Position numbers and translations under genes: made by a program. From Setophaga petechia (lineage: Eukaryota; Chordata; Aves; Passeriformes; Parulidae): a stretch of 64,000 nucleotides of DNA. Position 1 is the stretch's first letter. Each line of letters opens with the position of its first letter. The notes below the pieces were generated by a model. The model saw nothing but the letters and a program-made list of their open reading frames with translations, ran no database searches and had not been told where the DNA came from. Of the stretch, positions 52,978-64,000 are shown one piece after another. The stretch spans positions 1,175,501 to 1,239,500 of the forward strand of contig JANCRA010000003.1 in NCBI GenBank assembly GCA_024362935.1, read 5' to 3'.

Positions 52978-55754
52978 CTGAGAAGAAAGAGTTTTGCATC
53001 AGTTTTGTCTGGAAAGTCCCCGGAGGAACGCGGGGCTTTCAAACAGGCTGGCAGTGAAATGCATACAAAAGGAAGCGCACGGCAGAAAATGCAGGTTTCA
53101 GCTCTGCTCAGGATAAAGCAAATAGGTGAGTAAATAAATATTTAACTCTCTCCCCCCTTACAGATAAAAAGGTGCTGCATGAAAACCAGTCTTCCCCCTG
53201 AAGAAATGAGAGCCCCATGCTGCAGTGAATTCTCAGCCCCACGGCTCCAGGTCCGCAGGGCCTGCACAGTCAAAGGAATTTGTACTCACGTAGGGCCCTC
53301 CCTGAGCACTGACACTGAATCAGGCCAGAGGAGAGCTCACCATTCCCCCCCAGCGTGGGAAGGAGGGCTGGGGAACCACTGCCTCCCTCAGTGCTGGGAG
53401 CCTCCCAAGAAGAGAGCTTCCTTTTTCCATCCTCCAGAATGATCCCTGAGACTCTTGTATGGAATGAGGCCATGGTCACTCACACATCTTTTGGATGAAG
53501 ATTTCTGCTGTAGGACTGAAGATGCTGATTTTAAGCATTTGCAAACACCAAATCAGAATCTACACATCTTCAGAGAAGCTGCTTTTTCTTCCTCTGCTAC
53601 GTGCAGAGACAACTCCAAGATGAGACATTTCACACAGAGGCTGGATAGAAGCATGAGGTGGCAGAGAAGCCCCAGGTCCCAGAAACACCAGATGAAAAAT
53701 TTTCCAGTGACTGGAACACCATATTTAATGAGTAAGAGCATGAAGGGCTGGATTAAGGATCAGGAATCAACAGCAAGGAGTGCAGTGCTGGAATCCATCA
53801 GTGTGACTGGTGATTGATTGTGCAAGGACTTCCAAATTTACTGAAGGTGTCTCTGTAAGAGGTCAACACATGAGCAGCACAAGAGAGTCTTCTTCTCCAG
53901 CAGAAAGTCAGGATGACAGGCCATTCTGGCAGATATAAATGTGTGTTCATGGCCAGCTGAGATCACCCAGTGCTTGTTTTGCAGCTGCTACTTCAACTGC
54001 TGACCATCTCACCTAAATTTGTGGAAGACACCCACACCCCAAGCAGCCACTTTCCTTGCTGTGACTTGGAAGGATTTAACATGATAATCCCAACTACTTC
54101 ATATTGAAAAGAATACAAAAATGGACACACACCCCATGTGTAAGGTGCCACATGTGTAACAACTGTGGCAGAAATCCCAGAGGGGAACATTCTTTGTTGC
54201 AACACGAGATATTCCAGTGCATTTTGAGCAAAACACATCAAACTCAATTACTACTTGAAAGTCTATTCCAAAGCAAAGGCTGTATCCAAGACTCAAGAAT
54301 TGAGACAGGACTCTTGCCAGTGGGTTCATGCAATCTTCCATGGACTTAAAGGTGTGTTGGGTTCACCAAGTCTAACAAAGACTGATGTATGAAATATGGA
54401 ATTATACAGAAGAAAAAATCCTCTCCCAGCCTATTTAGAGCCTGCAAGGTTTATTTTTCCCAACCAAGTAGAAAAGTGACTCAACCAGCAGCTGACCCCC
54501 TCCAGATGATCTTCCTCAAGATGCTCTTCCCTTTCTTCTCTGTCCATAATGAGGGAACCCTGACTCAAGGGGGGCCCCCAAGTTTAGAATCCAACTGATG
54601 ATAAAGTCCTACAAATCCAATCAATGCAGTAAACAACCCACACTCTACGACAGCAGACCCACAAACCCACTTTGGAAAATTAAGACCTACATGACGAGAA
54701 GCAAGCTAAGCAGAGCACTGTGTTGCCTCTCCTCAATTTTTGATGAGCATTACTTTCTCAAGAGCTTTCTAGCGCCTACAGAATGTTTTCAGACCTTTAA
54801 AATGCTGTTCACATTCACAAATTTACTTTTTAATGGAGAAAATAATGATCTAGCAGCCACAGAAGTCCATGCATGACTTTGTTCCACTCATTTCAAAACT
54901 CCAAGAGCTACCTCTCCCACTGGTCAAACAAGAATAACATCACCTACTTTGTAAGATTTAATAAACATCTTGCAAGTTGTTCTTATGAGTTACACCTTCA
55001 TTTTGTCATCTGAAAATTAGTCACAGCCTCCAGGAGGTAAAACCAATCACTACTCTGGGGTGAAATGTTCAAAAAGGCATTTCTGAGTTTTCAGGTCCAC
55101 AACTTAAAGAGGTTTTATTTTCAGTGTTTGCCAGCTGCCTGTCCTTGGAGAAGAAGCCACTGAGGTGGCTGGCTCCACATCACTCCTCATTTTGATATTC
55201 ATCATTTTAAGAGATTTCATTATGTTGAAAGACACGTGTTAAGTCTCAATTCAGATTAATTTCAGAACAAGTTTCACATTATACTCAGCAGAAGTCTAGC
55301 AGGTGAAACACAACCAAAATTTGATGGAAGCCTACTTTTCCTCACGTGCAAAAGGAGCTCTGAGTTATTTGTATCTGCTACAACAAAGGGGCATGAATCT
55401 TCTCCTGTGCATTGACAAACCCAGCAGGTGAGACCAAAACTGTAATTCAAGAGATTGCATTAAACTGAAAGTCACTGCTTGATTTACTGAATTCCTCTTC
55501 CCTTACACCTGAAGCAATCAGTCAGCACAGCCATTTATCAATATTTCATTGTTACAGCTAGAAAGCCTGGCACACCTAATGCTGCTCAATCTGAACATAT
55601 TTTCAGGATATCTGTTGATAGGAGAGGTGAAGAGATAAATGCTGGGCTCACTTTCCAAACCTGGAGCCAGCAGCAGGGACAACAAATCACCACTGGCACA
55701 GCTGAGCAGTGAAACCTCCCAAGTGGGCAGTGCTGTCCTGTGGGAGAGGCAGGG
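52978..55754. other. SLC35F4 intron, 5' part
   Basis: No SLC35F4 first exon recognised. Unique-looking sequence without repeats that I know. Confidence 0.45.
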
Positions 55755-56210
55755 AAGGCAGAGCTCATGGAACTCTGGTTCTCTGTCTCACTCCACAACT
55801 CTCAGCAGTGGGGCAGGGATCTGCTAAGTCCCTCCAAACAGGAAGGGAAGGGAAGGCAGAGCTCATGGAACTCTGGTTCTCTGTCTCACTCCACTACTCT
55901 CAGCAGTGGGGCAGGGATCTGCCAAGTCCCTCCAAACAGGAAGGGAAGGGAAGGCAGAGCTCATGGAACTCTGGTTCTCTGTCTCACTCCACAACTCTCA
56001 GCTGTGGGATCTGCTAAGTCCCTCCGAAGGGAAGGGAAGGGAAGGGAAGGGAAGGGAAGGGAAGGGAAGGGAAGGGAAGGGAAGGGAAGGGAAGGGAAGG
56101 GAAGGGAAGGGAAGGGAAGGGAAGGGAAGGGAAGGGAAAGCTCATAGAACTCTGGTTCTCTGTCTCACTCCACAACTCTCAGCAGTGGGGCAGGGATCTG
56201 ACAAGTCCCT
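55755..56210. repeat. 98-bp minisatellite with an internal (GGGAA)n array
   Basis: Copies of 'gagctcatggaactctggtt' start at 55761, 55859 and 55957, 98 bases apart. A fourth, variant copy (gctcatagaactctgg) follows after a pentamer array at 56026-56139 (about 22 GAAGG units). The pentamer grew from the short aagggaaggga stretch that each 98-bp unit carries. Confidence 0.9.
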
Positions 56211-56271
56211 CCAAACTTGGTGGGATCAAGAGCAGCATCAGCTTTCCACTGAACTTCCATACAGGGAATAA

Positions 56272-56415
56272 CAGAATCATAGAATGGTCTGGGTTGGAAA
56301 GGAACTTAAGAACATCCAGTTCCAGCCCCTTGCCATGGACAGGGACATTTTCCACCTGACCAGGGTGCTCAAAGCCTCATCCAGCCTGGTCCTGAACAAC
56401 CACCCTGAGCAGAGC
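56272..56415 (-). repeat. CR1 LINE 3' fragment
   Basis: Inverted CR1: 'aatcatagaatggtctgggt' and 'catccagcctggtcctgaac'. Confidence 0.82.
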
Positions 56416-57499
56416 TGCCAACATGGAGTGGGACTTCTTATACAGTTTGTGTCTTTAGCAGGGATGAATCACAGGCTGAGAACAAAACTACATTTTGGGC
56501 ATCATTTGCTACCTTAAGAGTGTGCTACTGGGAGAGATTGGGGAAAAAACAAATAAGAAAAACCTTGCCAGACTGTCAGATCTTGCTGCTGGAAGTGTTC
56601 CTTGGAGGGTGTAACTGAGTGTCAAAGCAAGACTCTGCCAATAGGATTGACCAAAGAAGAAAGGGAGAAATGGAAAGTACCTCACACTATTGTATCCAAT
56701 ACATCTTAATACACCAAGTCCACCTGGATTATTTTTCATTATTGGATAAAAAAAATCCATGCTCTTTCTAATTTTTTTACAATTACTCAGTTTCTTAATC
56801 CGTTTCAGCAGATCTGTTTCCTCACCCTGCAAATGTAGGTGCTTTATAGCTTAAGAAGTAGGGCCATTTCTCTGCATCTGGAGACCAAAGAGAAACCAGC
56901 AAGGGGAACACGTGGCTTTCCACATGACTCTAACAAAGTCTGTCCCTATCTTGCATTAATTATTATACACATATCCCAGTGTACTTTGATTTAGCAAGGT
57001 AATTATGCTTGTGACTAACCTAAACCACATGATGAATATCACTCAAGCCCAGCCTTTCCGTGTGCTTTAACACCATTCTGAGTCCCAGCTGTGGGAGGAG
57101 GTGGCTCCATCTGCTGCTGCCATCATGTCCACTCAAGCCAAGAAGGGGAAGCACCTGCTGGTCCTCAGAAGCATTTTCACCACCACCTGTAAACAATGCA
57201 CAGCTCCCTTGCCCCTCTGAAAGATGCAAGCAATAATCTGTGGCTTTCTGCTCATGTCCAGGTTTCCAGATGCAGCTCACACAATGAGAAAATGCATCCT
57301 CACCTTGGCTAGAAAAATCCCTTTGCTATTTTCCAGGGGCCTTGGAGAGAAGGATTACACCCTGAGGTTCAAAACCAACTCTCTTCAGATCATCTTCAAG
57401 TATTTGACACCTTTAGCAGTGTGACAGCAGAATAATGAGAACCACCCCATGCAATTGTATGTGGACAATGTTTCTGGTATCACAGCTGCTACTAAAAGT

Positions 57500-57745
57500 G
57501 GATCATGGAATATCTGAGCTGGAAGGGACCTGCAAGGATCATGGAGTCCCAGTCCTGGCCTTGCTCAGGACAGCCCCAGGAACCCACCATGTGCCTGAGA
57601 GCATTGTCCCAGGGCTCCTTGAGCTCTGTCAGGCCTGGTGCTGTGACCACTTCTCAACCATGTTCTGCATGAAGATCCTTTTATAACATCCAGCCTGAAC
57701 CTCCCCTGACACAGCTTCACGCTGCTCCCTCTGCCCTGCATCAAA
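57500..57745 (-). repeat. CR1 LINE fragment
   Basis: Inverted CR1 of another subtype: 'gatcatggaatatctgagct', 'ggaagggacctgcaaggatc' and 'catccagcctgaacctcccc'. Confidence 0.8.
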
Positions 57746-60700
57746 TGATTGCCAGTTAAATAACCAGTGCCACACAAAAAATGCACTCTTGGAACTGAAT
57801 TCTATGGCCAGATCATCTTAGGACTGATTGTGTCCTTTTCTTTTCTTTTTTATCCAACTGCTCTGATGGAAATTTAGAACCTCTCAAACAGGTAACTGAA
57901 TTCCCTTCCAAAAGCCATCTGTGCATTCAGGACACTGCATTACTGACACGAAGTGCTGGCTCATTTAGAGACAGCAACATCTGGCTTGATGGGATGTGCC
58001 AGAACACATTCTCTTTATTTGATTACACAATGAAATCAATGGTTAAATAGGTGATGGGAATGAGCTGAACAATTTCTGTGTGTTTTACTCCCAAAGCCCT
58101 GCCGAGCACTGCTCACCTCTGGCTACCACCACAGTCAGGAGAGAGAGCAGCTTTGCCAAAAGGCCACTCAAGGCACCTACAATCTGCCTTTTACTCATTC
58201 AGAATTAAAATAGTCTTATTTTACTGTGTCCTCAAAATCTCAGCTCCTGATTTCTCATTGTCTCTGTGCTGACAAAAGGATGCCTCCATTGCAGTGCCAC
58301 AGAAACCACTGCTGGATGGAGGCAGGAGCAGGTCTGCTGTGGTGTGGAAAACACGACAGCTGGACCTTCCTGCTAAATTAGGCCCTGGAGAAAGAATTGC
58401 CAATGTTCCTTTTACCCTGCAGTGGTACCTGCAGGAGCAGCACCCACCCCAGTGAGGACCTGCTCCCACCCCAGGAGCCCCAGTGCTCCCACAGCCTGTG
58501 CAGGAGCTCCCCTTGAGCAGGGGAGGGCTGGAAGCTCTCCCAGTGAAATTCTGCTCCTACTGATGCACAGCAGGGAGAAGATGATGTGAGTTTTGCAGCC
58601 AGGGATGCACATGGAAAGGGTGTTGAGTGGTGCTGCTGCTGGGAGAGGTGAAGAGAGCTGCTTCTGTCCATTTTACAACAAAACCTCATTGGGTTGGATT
58701 AGCCACAGCTTTAATTGGATTGTTAGCACACAGCTGGTAGCAGGGTATGCAACACCATCAATCCTCAGTGACTTAGGTCCATAGCTTATTTCATCCCAGC
58801 CACTGCCTGTAAAATCAAATTGTGCCCTTCACTGCACTGGTGCAAACCCACAGCACACCAGTACAACCAGCCCAGTGGTCTGGGCACACTCACTGATTAA
58901 CTCCCCAACTTTTAACATGTTCACAACCATCAATGTGACCAAAGATGTGAAGTCATGATTACATTTTACTAAAGCCAAGCAAAATCAAGAAAACAAGCAC
59001 ACATGCTCTGCTGGCAGCATGCTGCACAGGTTTAAGGAATAAGCATTTCTTGTTCAGTAAAGAAAATTCCTTCCAGCATGTCTCAGGCATTTGGAGATAA
59101 TGTTCTCCATTTAAACACTGCAAGGGTCTCTGTGTGTTAGTAATGCACAGATGTCTGTTCAGAGTGATGCCTTGTTCATTTATTATTTGCTTGTTCTGGA
59201 AGTTTTCATGTTTGAAGGGGATGAGAAGGTTACAGGTTTTCTTGTTTATTTTTTTTTATCCTAGGGGAAAAGATTTTCAGATTATAATGAAAAACAAATG
59301 ACTCAGTGATGGTGTGCAGCATTTCTCTTGTACTATGATTAACTATTGTCAAGAGCAGAAAGCAGAAAAAGTAGATTTTGTTGTGGTTTACTAGTGACAT
59401 CCATCAGCAATTTCTGCCAATTATCTCTTCAGTGTCTGTGCACAGCCCTCACTCCAGATCAGCAGACAGCAACTTTGCTTACAACCAGGAATCTCAACAA
59501 CTTCCACGTGTCCTCCCATCCTTGCAATAAAATTAACAAAGAAAACTTGAATCTCACATCCTTTAATTCACTTAGTGCCTGATCAAGAGATGTGCCACTC
59601 TACATCCTTGCACCTCATAACCCTCCAGAGGAGCTGTTCCAGCCTATTTGCAAGGGAGGGAATTCAAGTTTGACAGTCAAAAAAATCCTCCCCAGACCTG
59701 CATTTCCTTGGCTTTTATATGTGGGAAATAGTTGATTTCCCACTTATAAGTGGGAAATGTAAGTGGGGAATAGTTTGTAAGTGGGAAATAGCTAAAGAAG
59801 TTGCACAAAGGCACCTCCTCAAACATCCCCACAGTCTCTGAGATGGGGTTTCTCTCATTAATTGCTCCAAGTTTGATGCCTCTACATGCAACCCTCCTAA
59901 ATGCAATCCTCTAAATGCATTTTTCTGCACATCAGCCACACGTTCTTGTGCTGAAGAGCCTGCTCTGAGGTGGAAGCTCTTGTGCTGTGCATGTTCTGCA
60001 CCCAGTGCTGTCCTAAAGCCCCTGACCAAGGACAGCAGCACCAAGAGGATCCAGGCTGCAACAACCCCGGTGTGCAACACCTGCAGCTACTGAAAAACAA
60101 CAATAAAAACAGAAAAAGACCTTAGCAGGAAGGATGTGAACGTGATACAGGGTGTAGAGAAGCTGTGGACTGCCTTTTCCAGAGCCCTGGAGCCCAAAGG
60201 CCACTCTAGAGGACTTCTCAAATTCTATTTTTCTAAGTGGCTGCTGTATATATTGCTCTAGATCAAGCCCTTTCCTCATATATATAAAAAGAATTCCTCA
60301 ATATTTAAAAAGAATTTCTAGAAAAACCCCAAATTCCTGTTCCAATCTTTGTTCCATCTACGTTTTATTGAAAATAGAGTTAAAAACATGGAAATATTTT
60401 TTTCTCCTTTTAGCCTGACTCGAACAAATGTATCACTGCCTTTTTTTAAAAGCTTGGACAAGGAATTTCATTGATTTGACACCAAAAATAACATACCAGC
60501 AGCACCAGTGTGGGAGTGACAGAGCAGATCCTGGGAAAGAGGCTTTATTTGAGAACACCTGTGGTGGAACTGGCAGCTGGAATATGCATTTTGAAACACA
60601 GTGGCTACTCATATTTGAAAGTTACTGGGCACAACAGCATCCTTAGAGTTTGAAGGAATGTAGAAGGGAGTGCTGCAAATGAAGAATGATTTTTGTATGT

Positions 60701-63700
60701 TGAAATCAAAACTTCTACAATACACAATGACCTACCAAAAAAAAAAAAATTAGAACATCCATTTGGAGCGGAATGTTTCAGACTGAATTCTGCTGTCAGA
60801 AAACATTGATAAACAATGAAAAACACTGAAAAAAAAATGCTGTGTTGAAATCTCAGAATTAACCATGATGGCTCTGGAGGCAGAACACAGTGACCTCCTG
60901 TGGGGAGGGGATGGACAGCTCCTCCTTCAGCACAGAACTTTTCCCAAACAAAGAGGGAACAACACCAGAACTTAAGACCCTTTGTCTACTTCCAGGACTT
61001 TATTTTAATATTTTAAGTTTTTTCTTACAGAAACACTCCTCTGAGACCACCTCAGAGACAACTTCTGAGTGAGACCTTTGGGACTCACACATTCAAAGGG
61101 ATATCCTTTGCTACATCAGACCACAGAAATTTTTTCCCCTCCCCAGATATACCTGATCCAACATTAATTCAAGCTAATCTCAGGATCAGAGCATCTTCCC
61201 ACCACTCCAGCACTGACTGAGCAAGATAAACACAAATCATTTGATTCAAAGCTGCACACCATCCCATAAAAACTCCCTCTGGTATAAATTTTGTAATGAA
61301 TTATATCAGATGTGCTTCCAATTGTTTTGAAATTTATACACTTCCAATTGTTTTGAAATTTATACACCAAACCAAAAGGTTAACAATCTATTTTTAAAAA
61401 ATCCTCTGAAAATTAATCTTGTCATTTGCTAGAATTTGGTGACATTTCCAAAAATAAACAGAGAGTCTCAGTTAAACTCTTTTACTGCCATAACTCAAGA
61501 GCAGCTTCAATGAAAGGCACGAGGCTGCTTTGACGTGAAGTTGTTGTGAAAGGAATTTACACCCACCACAGTCCAGATATCACTCATATGTACCTCATTA
61601 ATAAATAATCACAACACAGCTTCTACTTTCAAGGAACACAGCCATAAATCCAGGCTGGTTCATGGATGTCCCAAGACCCAAAACAGCAGCTGTGACAGTG
61701 ATGGACACTCAGCAACACTCTGGATTTGTATTTGTATTTATTTCCTCCACAAACTGCTGCCTCTGCTGGGTGCCTGCAGGGAGTGATTCATCCCAGCTCC
61801 CTCAGACACCAACCCTGGGAGGTGAATCACCTGCTGCAGGTGCCCAGCTCTCCCAGGTTTCTCAGTACTCACCAAGGCTCACATTTGGATGGATGTGGAT
61901 GAGCCCAAGGCTGCCTGCCTCAGACTCAGGCCATGGCAGCTCTGCAGGGCACTGAGCACATGCTTCAATTTCCTTGCCTGACTTAGAGCCTGGAAAAGAA
62001 CATTTTCCAGGCAAGCAGCTGGGGATTTATCACTGTATTGCTGCATTTTGCAATCCCAGAAGATACTTCCATGTTTTCTCCACTGCCCTTGAGGTAACAG
62101 CTCTGGCAGGTCTCATCCCTGCCTTTCCATGATGGCATTTTTGGGATAGGTGGGATGGACATTCCAAGCAGTGTCCATGCCACACACCTGGCTGATGCTG
62201 GGGAGTGGGGGCTGGCCAGGCTGAGGTGGAGAGATGTTCTCAGAAGGATTTGGTGGCTGTGGTGCCAGCTTGGCACACACCTCACATCCTCGGATGTGCT
62301 GACCCTTCTGGGCAGCTCTCTGCTCCATTTCCCTCCACATGAGCAGCACTTTGGACCATTTATCTCCAAGCACTGGGTGCACCTTCCCTACCAAAGGAGT
62401 CTTCTTGCCTGGATTTCACTCCAGCCTCCAGGAGTCAGCAGCTCCTGTGGTTTCATCAGGAGGGATCCAGGAAGCCACAAAGCTGAACTGTGTGAAAACT
62501 GCCCAGCCAGAGCCCACTGCTCCCCTGCTCTCCTCCCAGCACACAGCCCCACAGCCCCCAAATTGCTCTGGCATCTCTTCCATGTGCCCTCCCATGCCTG
62601 GGAAACAAAGGAGGGACAGATGCAGTGCTTTTGAGAAGCTGGCTGCCCTCTCCCATTAGGATTCTTTGGGAATTCATGCTAAATGATCTTTGCTGATCTG
62701 TACAAACTGGCTGCACACACATTTAATGTATGGGTCCAGTATTAATTCAGCTTGGTCAGGTCCATCCTGAGCAAGAACCTTTCCATTTGCAGCCTGTTGG
62801 GTATGACAAGTGCTGTCATGTAGTCATTTCCAGTCTGTTGCCCTTTCTTCCTATGAAGAATGGATTTTCCCTCCCTCAGGAACCAGGCAGAGCAGTTTTG
62901 GCACTGCTGCTGCAGCCCAGCATGGACAGAAAGTGAAGACAGGTCTAACAGAGGCACCTGCTGAACTGGTGAAGGTGAAGGCGACCACAGCTTGAGTTGG
63001 AGCCCTGTGAGGCAGGGACAACCTTTACTGCTCTGCATTTGCCCCCAAGCATGGCACAAGGCTGGTGTGAGCCCTCAGGAAATAAAGAGCAGCAAATCAC
63101 CCCATTTTACCAGCACAGCCAGCTCACCTGGCCGTAACACTGCTCCTAAAGGAGCAGGTGAGGCAATGAATCTCAATCTCACACATCTCAAAGCCTGCTG
63201 CTGTGCACCAGCAACAAGCACTCAGCTCCTCCAACTTTCCTTAAGGCTTTTTCCCCTCAAGGAAGAAACACTTAGGTAAATACCAAGCCTGCAGAATTCT
63301 AAATATCACACACACAATTCTGAGAAAAACAACAAAACCTCCTGCCTGGTCCATCAAACCCCAGCCCTGTCTGTAATTGAAGGCAGCCTGAGCCAGGTAG
63401 ATCGAAGGTCACGCTCTGCTGACCAGCACTGGACCGTGGCTCTTGCTTTGTTTTGCTCCTGGATGAATTCAACTCACAAAAAGGAATTACATTTTCATTG
63501 CTGGTTGGCTCAAACCAGAGACAGCACACACACCTTGCAGTTTTACAGCTCCAGTGTCCTCACCACACACACACCTGGTGGGAGAACAGCTCATTTCTGC
63601 ACAACAAGCAACTTGGGGAAGTACCAGGCAGCTCTTCAGGACATCTGACACTGAGGATTATAAACTCAAATGGTGCAGTTAAAGCCTGAGATTTCTACAG

Positions 63701-64000
63701 ACATTTAAGTCAAAAACTCAAACCTGAACATCAGGAGTGTTTTTAAGAAAGCTTTCCCTTTTGACCTCTGATTTATACAGTATGTACATTTTCAGCACAC
63801 TGACTTTTATTTGTTTCATTATCAAGGCAGTCAAATCTCCTGCTGGACAACATCACCACATTCCCAGGGACTCTGAGGTGTGATGTGAATTTGATGGGCA
63901 CTCCTAAAGGAACAAGGTTCTCTTGTCTGATAAAGAGCATACAAAAGAATTCCCAATTTCTATCTTGAGGTTTTTTTGTATTAAAGAATTGCTTAAGAGC
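57746..64000. other. Probable SLC35F4 first intron or upstream DNA
   Basis: No exon, LTR or CR1 recognised apart from a 27-bp duplication at 61316 and short inverted phrases (gggaaat around 59725-59790). This is the longest quiet stretch of the window. Confidence 0.45.
61316..61369. repeat. 27-bp tandem duplication
   Basis: 'cttccaattgttttgaaatt' plus 'tatacac' occurs twice directly in a row without change, indicating a recent slip. Confidence 0.85.

Noticed and set aside
55709..56271. Gly-Arg-Glu-Gly-Lys repeat protein
   Set aside because: Comes from the GGGAA array and 98-bp minisatellite, not from a gene.
1..64000. CRISPR arrays, operons or bacterial mobile systems
   Set aside because: No regularly spaced palindromic repeats with unique spacers; all tandem arrays here are contiguous mini- or microsatellites in vertebrate DNA.
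52978..64000. First coding exon of SLC35F4
   Set aside because: I looked for the Tyr/Gly-rich N-terminal reading known from mammals on the minus strand and did not find it; probably outside the window.

Overview
The window looks like vertebrate nuclear DNA from a bird, most likely a songbird. It has AT-rich intergenic DNA with many CR1 LINE 3' ends, several families of short solo LTRs, one complete-looking provirus, and two multi-exon protein genes with GT-AG introns. Nothing bacterial or plasmid-like is present. All gene-sized single-frame readings outside the provirus and the exons listed here look like chance.

Two genes lie head to tail on the minus strand. (1) SLC35F4, an orphan drug/metabolite-transporter (DMT) family member: seven coding exons from 52977 down to 29155, with the stop codon and poly(A) signals in the window. 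Its first coding exon lies beyond the right edge or was not recognised. (2) CCDC198 (C14orf105/FAME): six coding exons from 22811 down to 13197. They join in phase into about 254 codons plus stop, and most of these exons are too short to stand out as open frames. The order SLC35F4 then CCDC198 on one strand matches the neighbourhood I know from human 14q22-23.

The 3450-9864 block is an endogenous gammaretrovirus-like provirus, also on the minus strand, in the intergenic DNA past CCDC198. It has two 651-bp LTRs that look identical, a 4-bp target duplication, a proline-tRNA primer site, a polypurine tract and a full-length gag frame. The pol region has lost all of RT/RNase H, keeping only protease and integrase remnants, and env is short and broken. 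It therefore looks like a young, gag-retaining, non-autonomous element. Its leader carries three 87-bp hairpin-containing direct repeats.

The remaining DNA is introns and intergenic sequence. It holds about 16 CR1 fragments, a six-member family of solo LTRs (four with perfect 6-bp target duplications, a fifth nearly so), a second LTR family with one strongly G-depleted (apparently G-to-A hypermutated) copy, a third family with a 5-bp duplication, and two further single LTR-like elements. It also has minisatellites (44, 98, 18 and 48 bp), microsatellites, a 210-bp tandem duplication and a 68-bp near-perfect inverted repeat that brackets the provirus.

All calls come from reading the sequence and from memory of the families. 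No database search was possible. LTR identities and base counts were made by eye.
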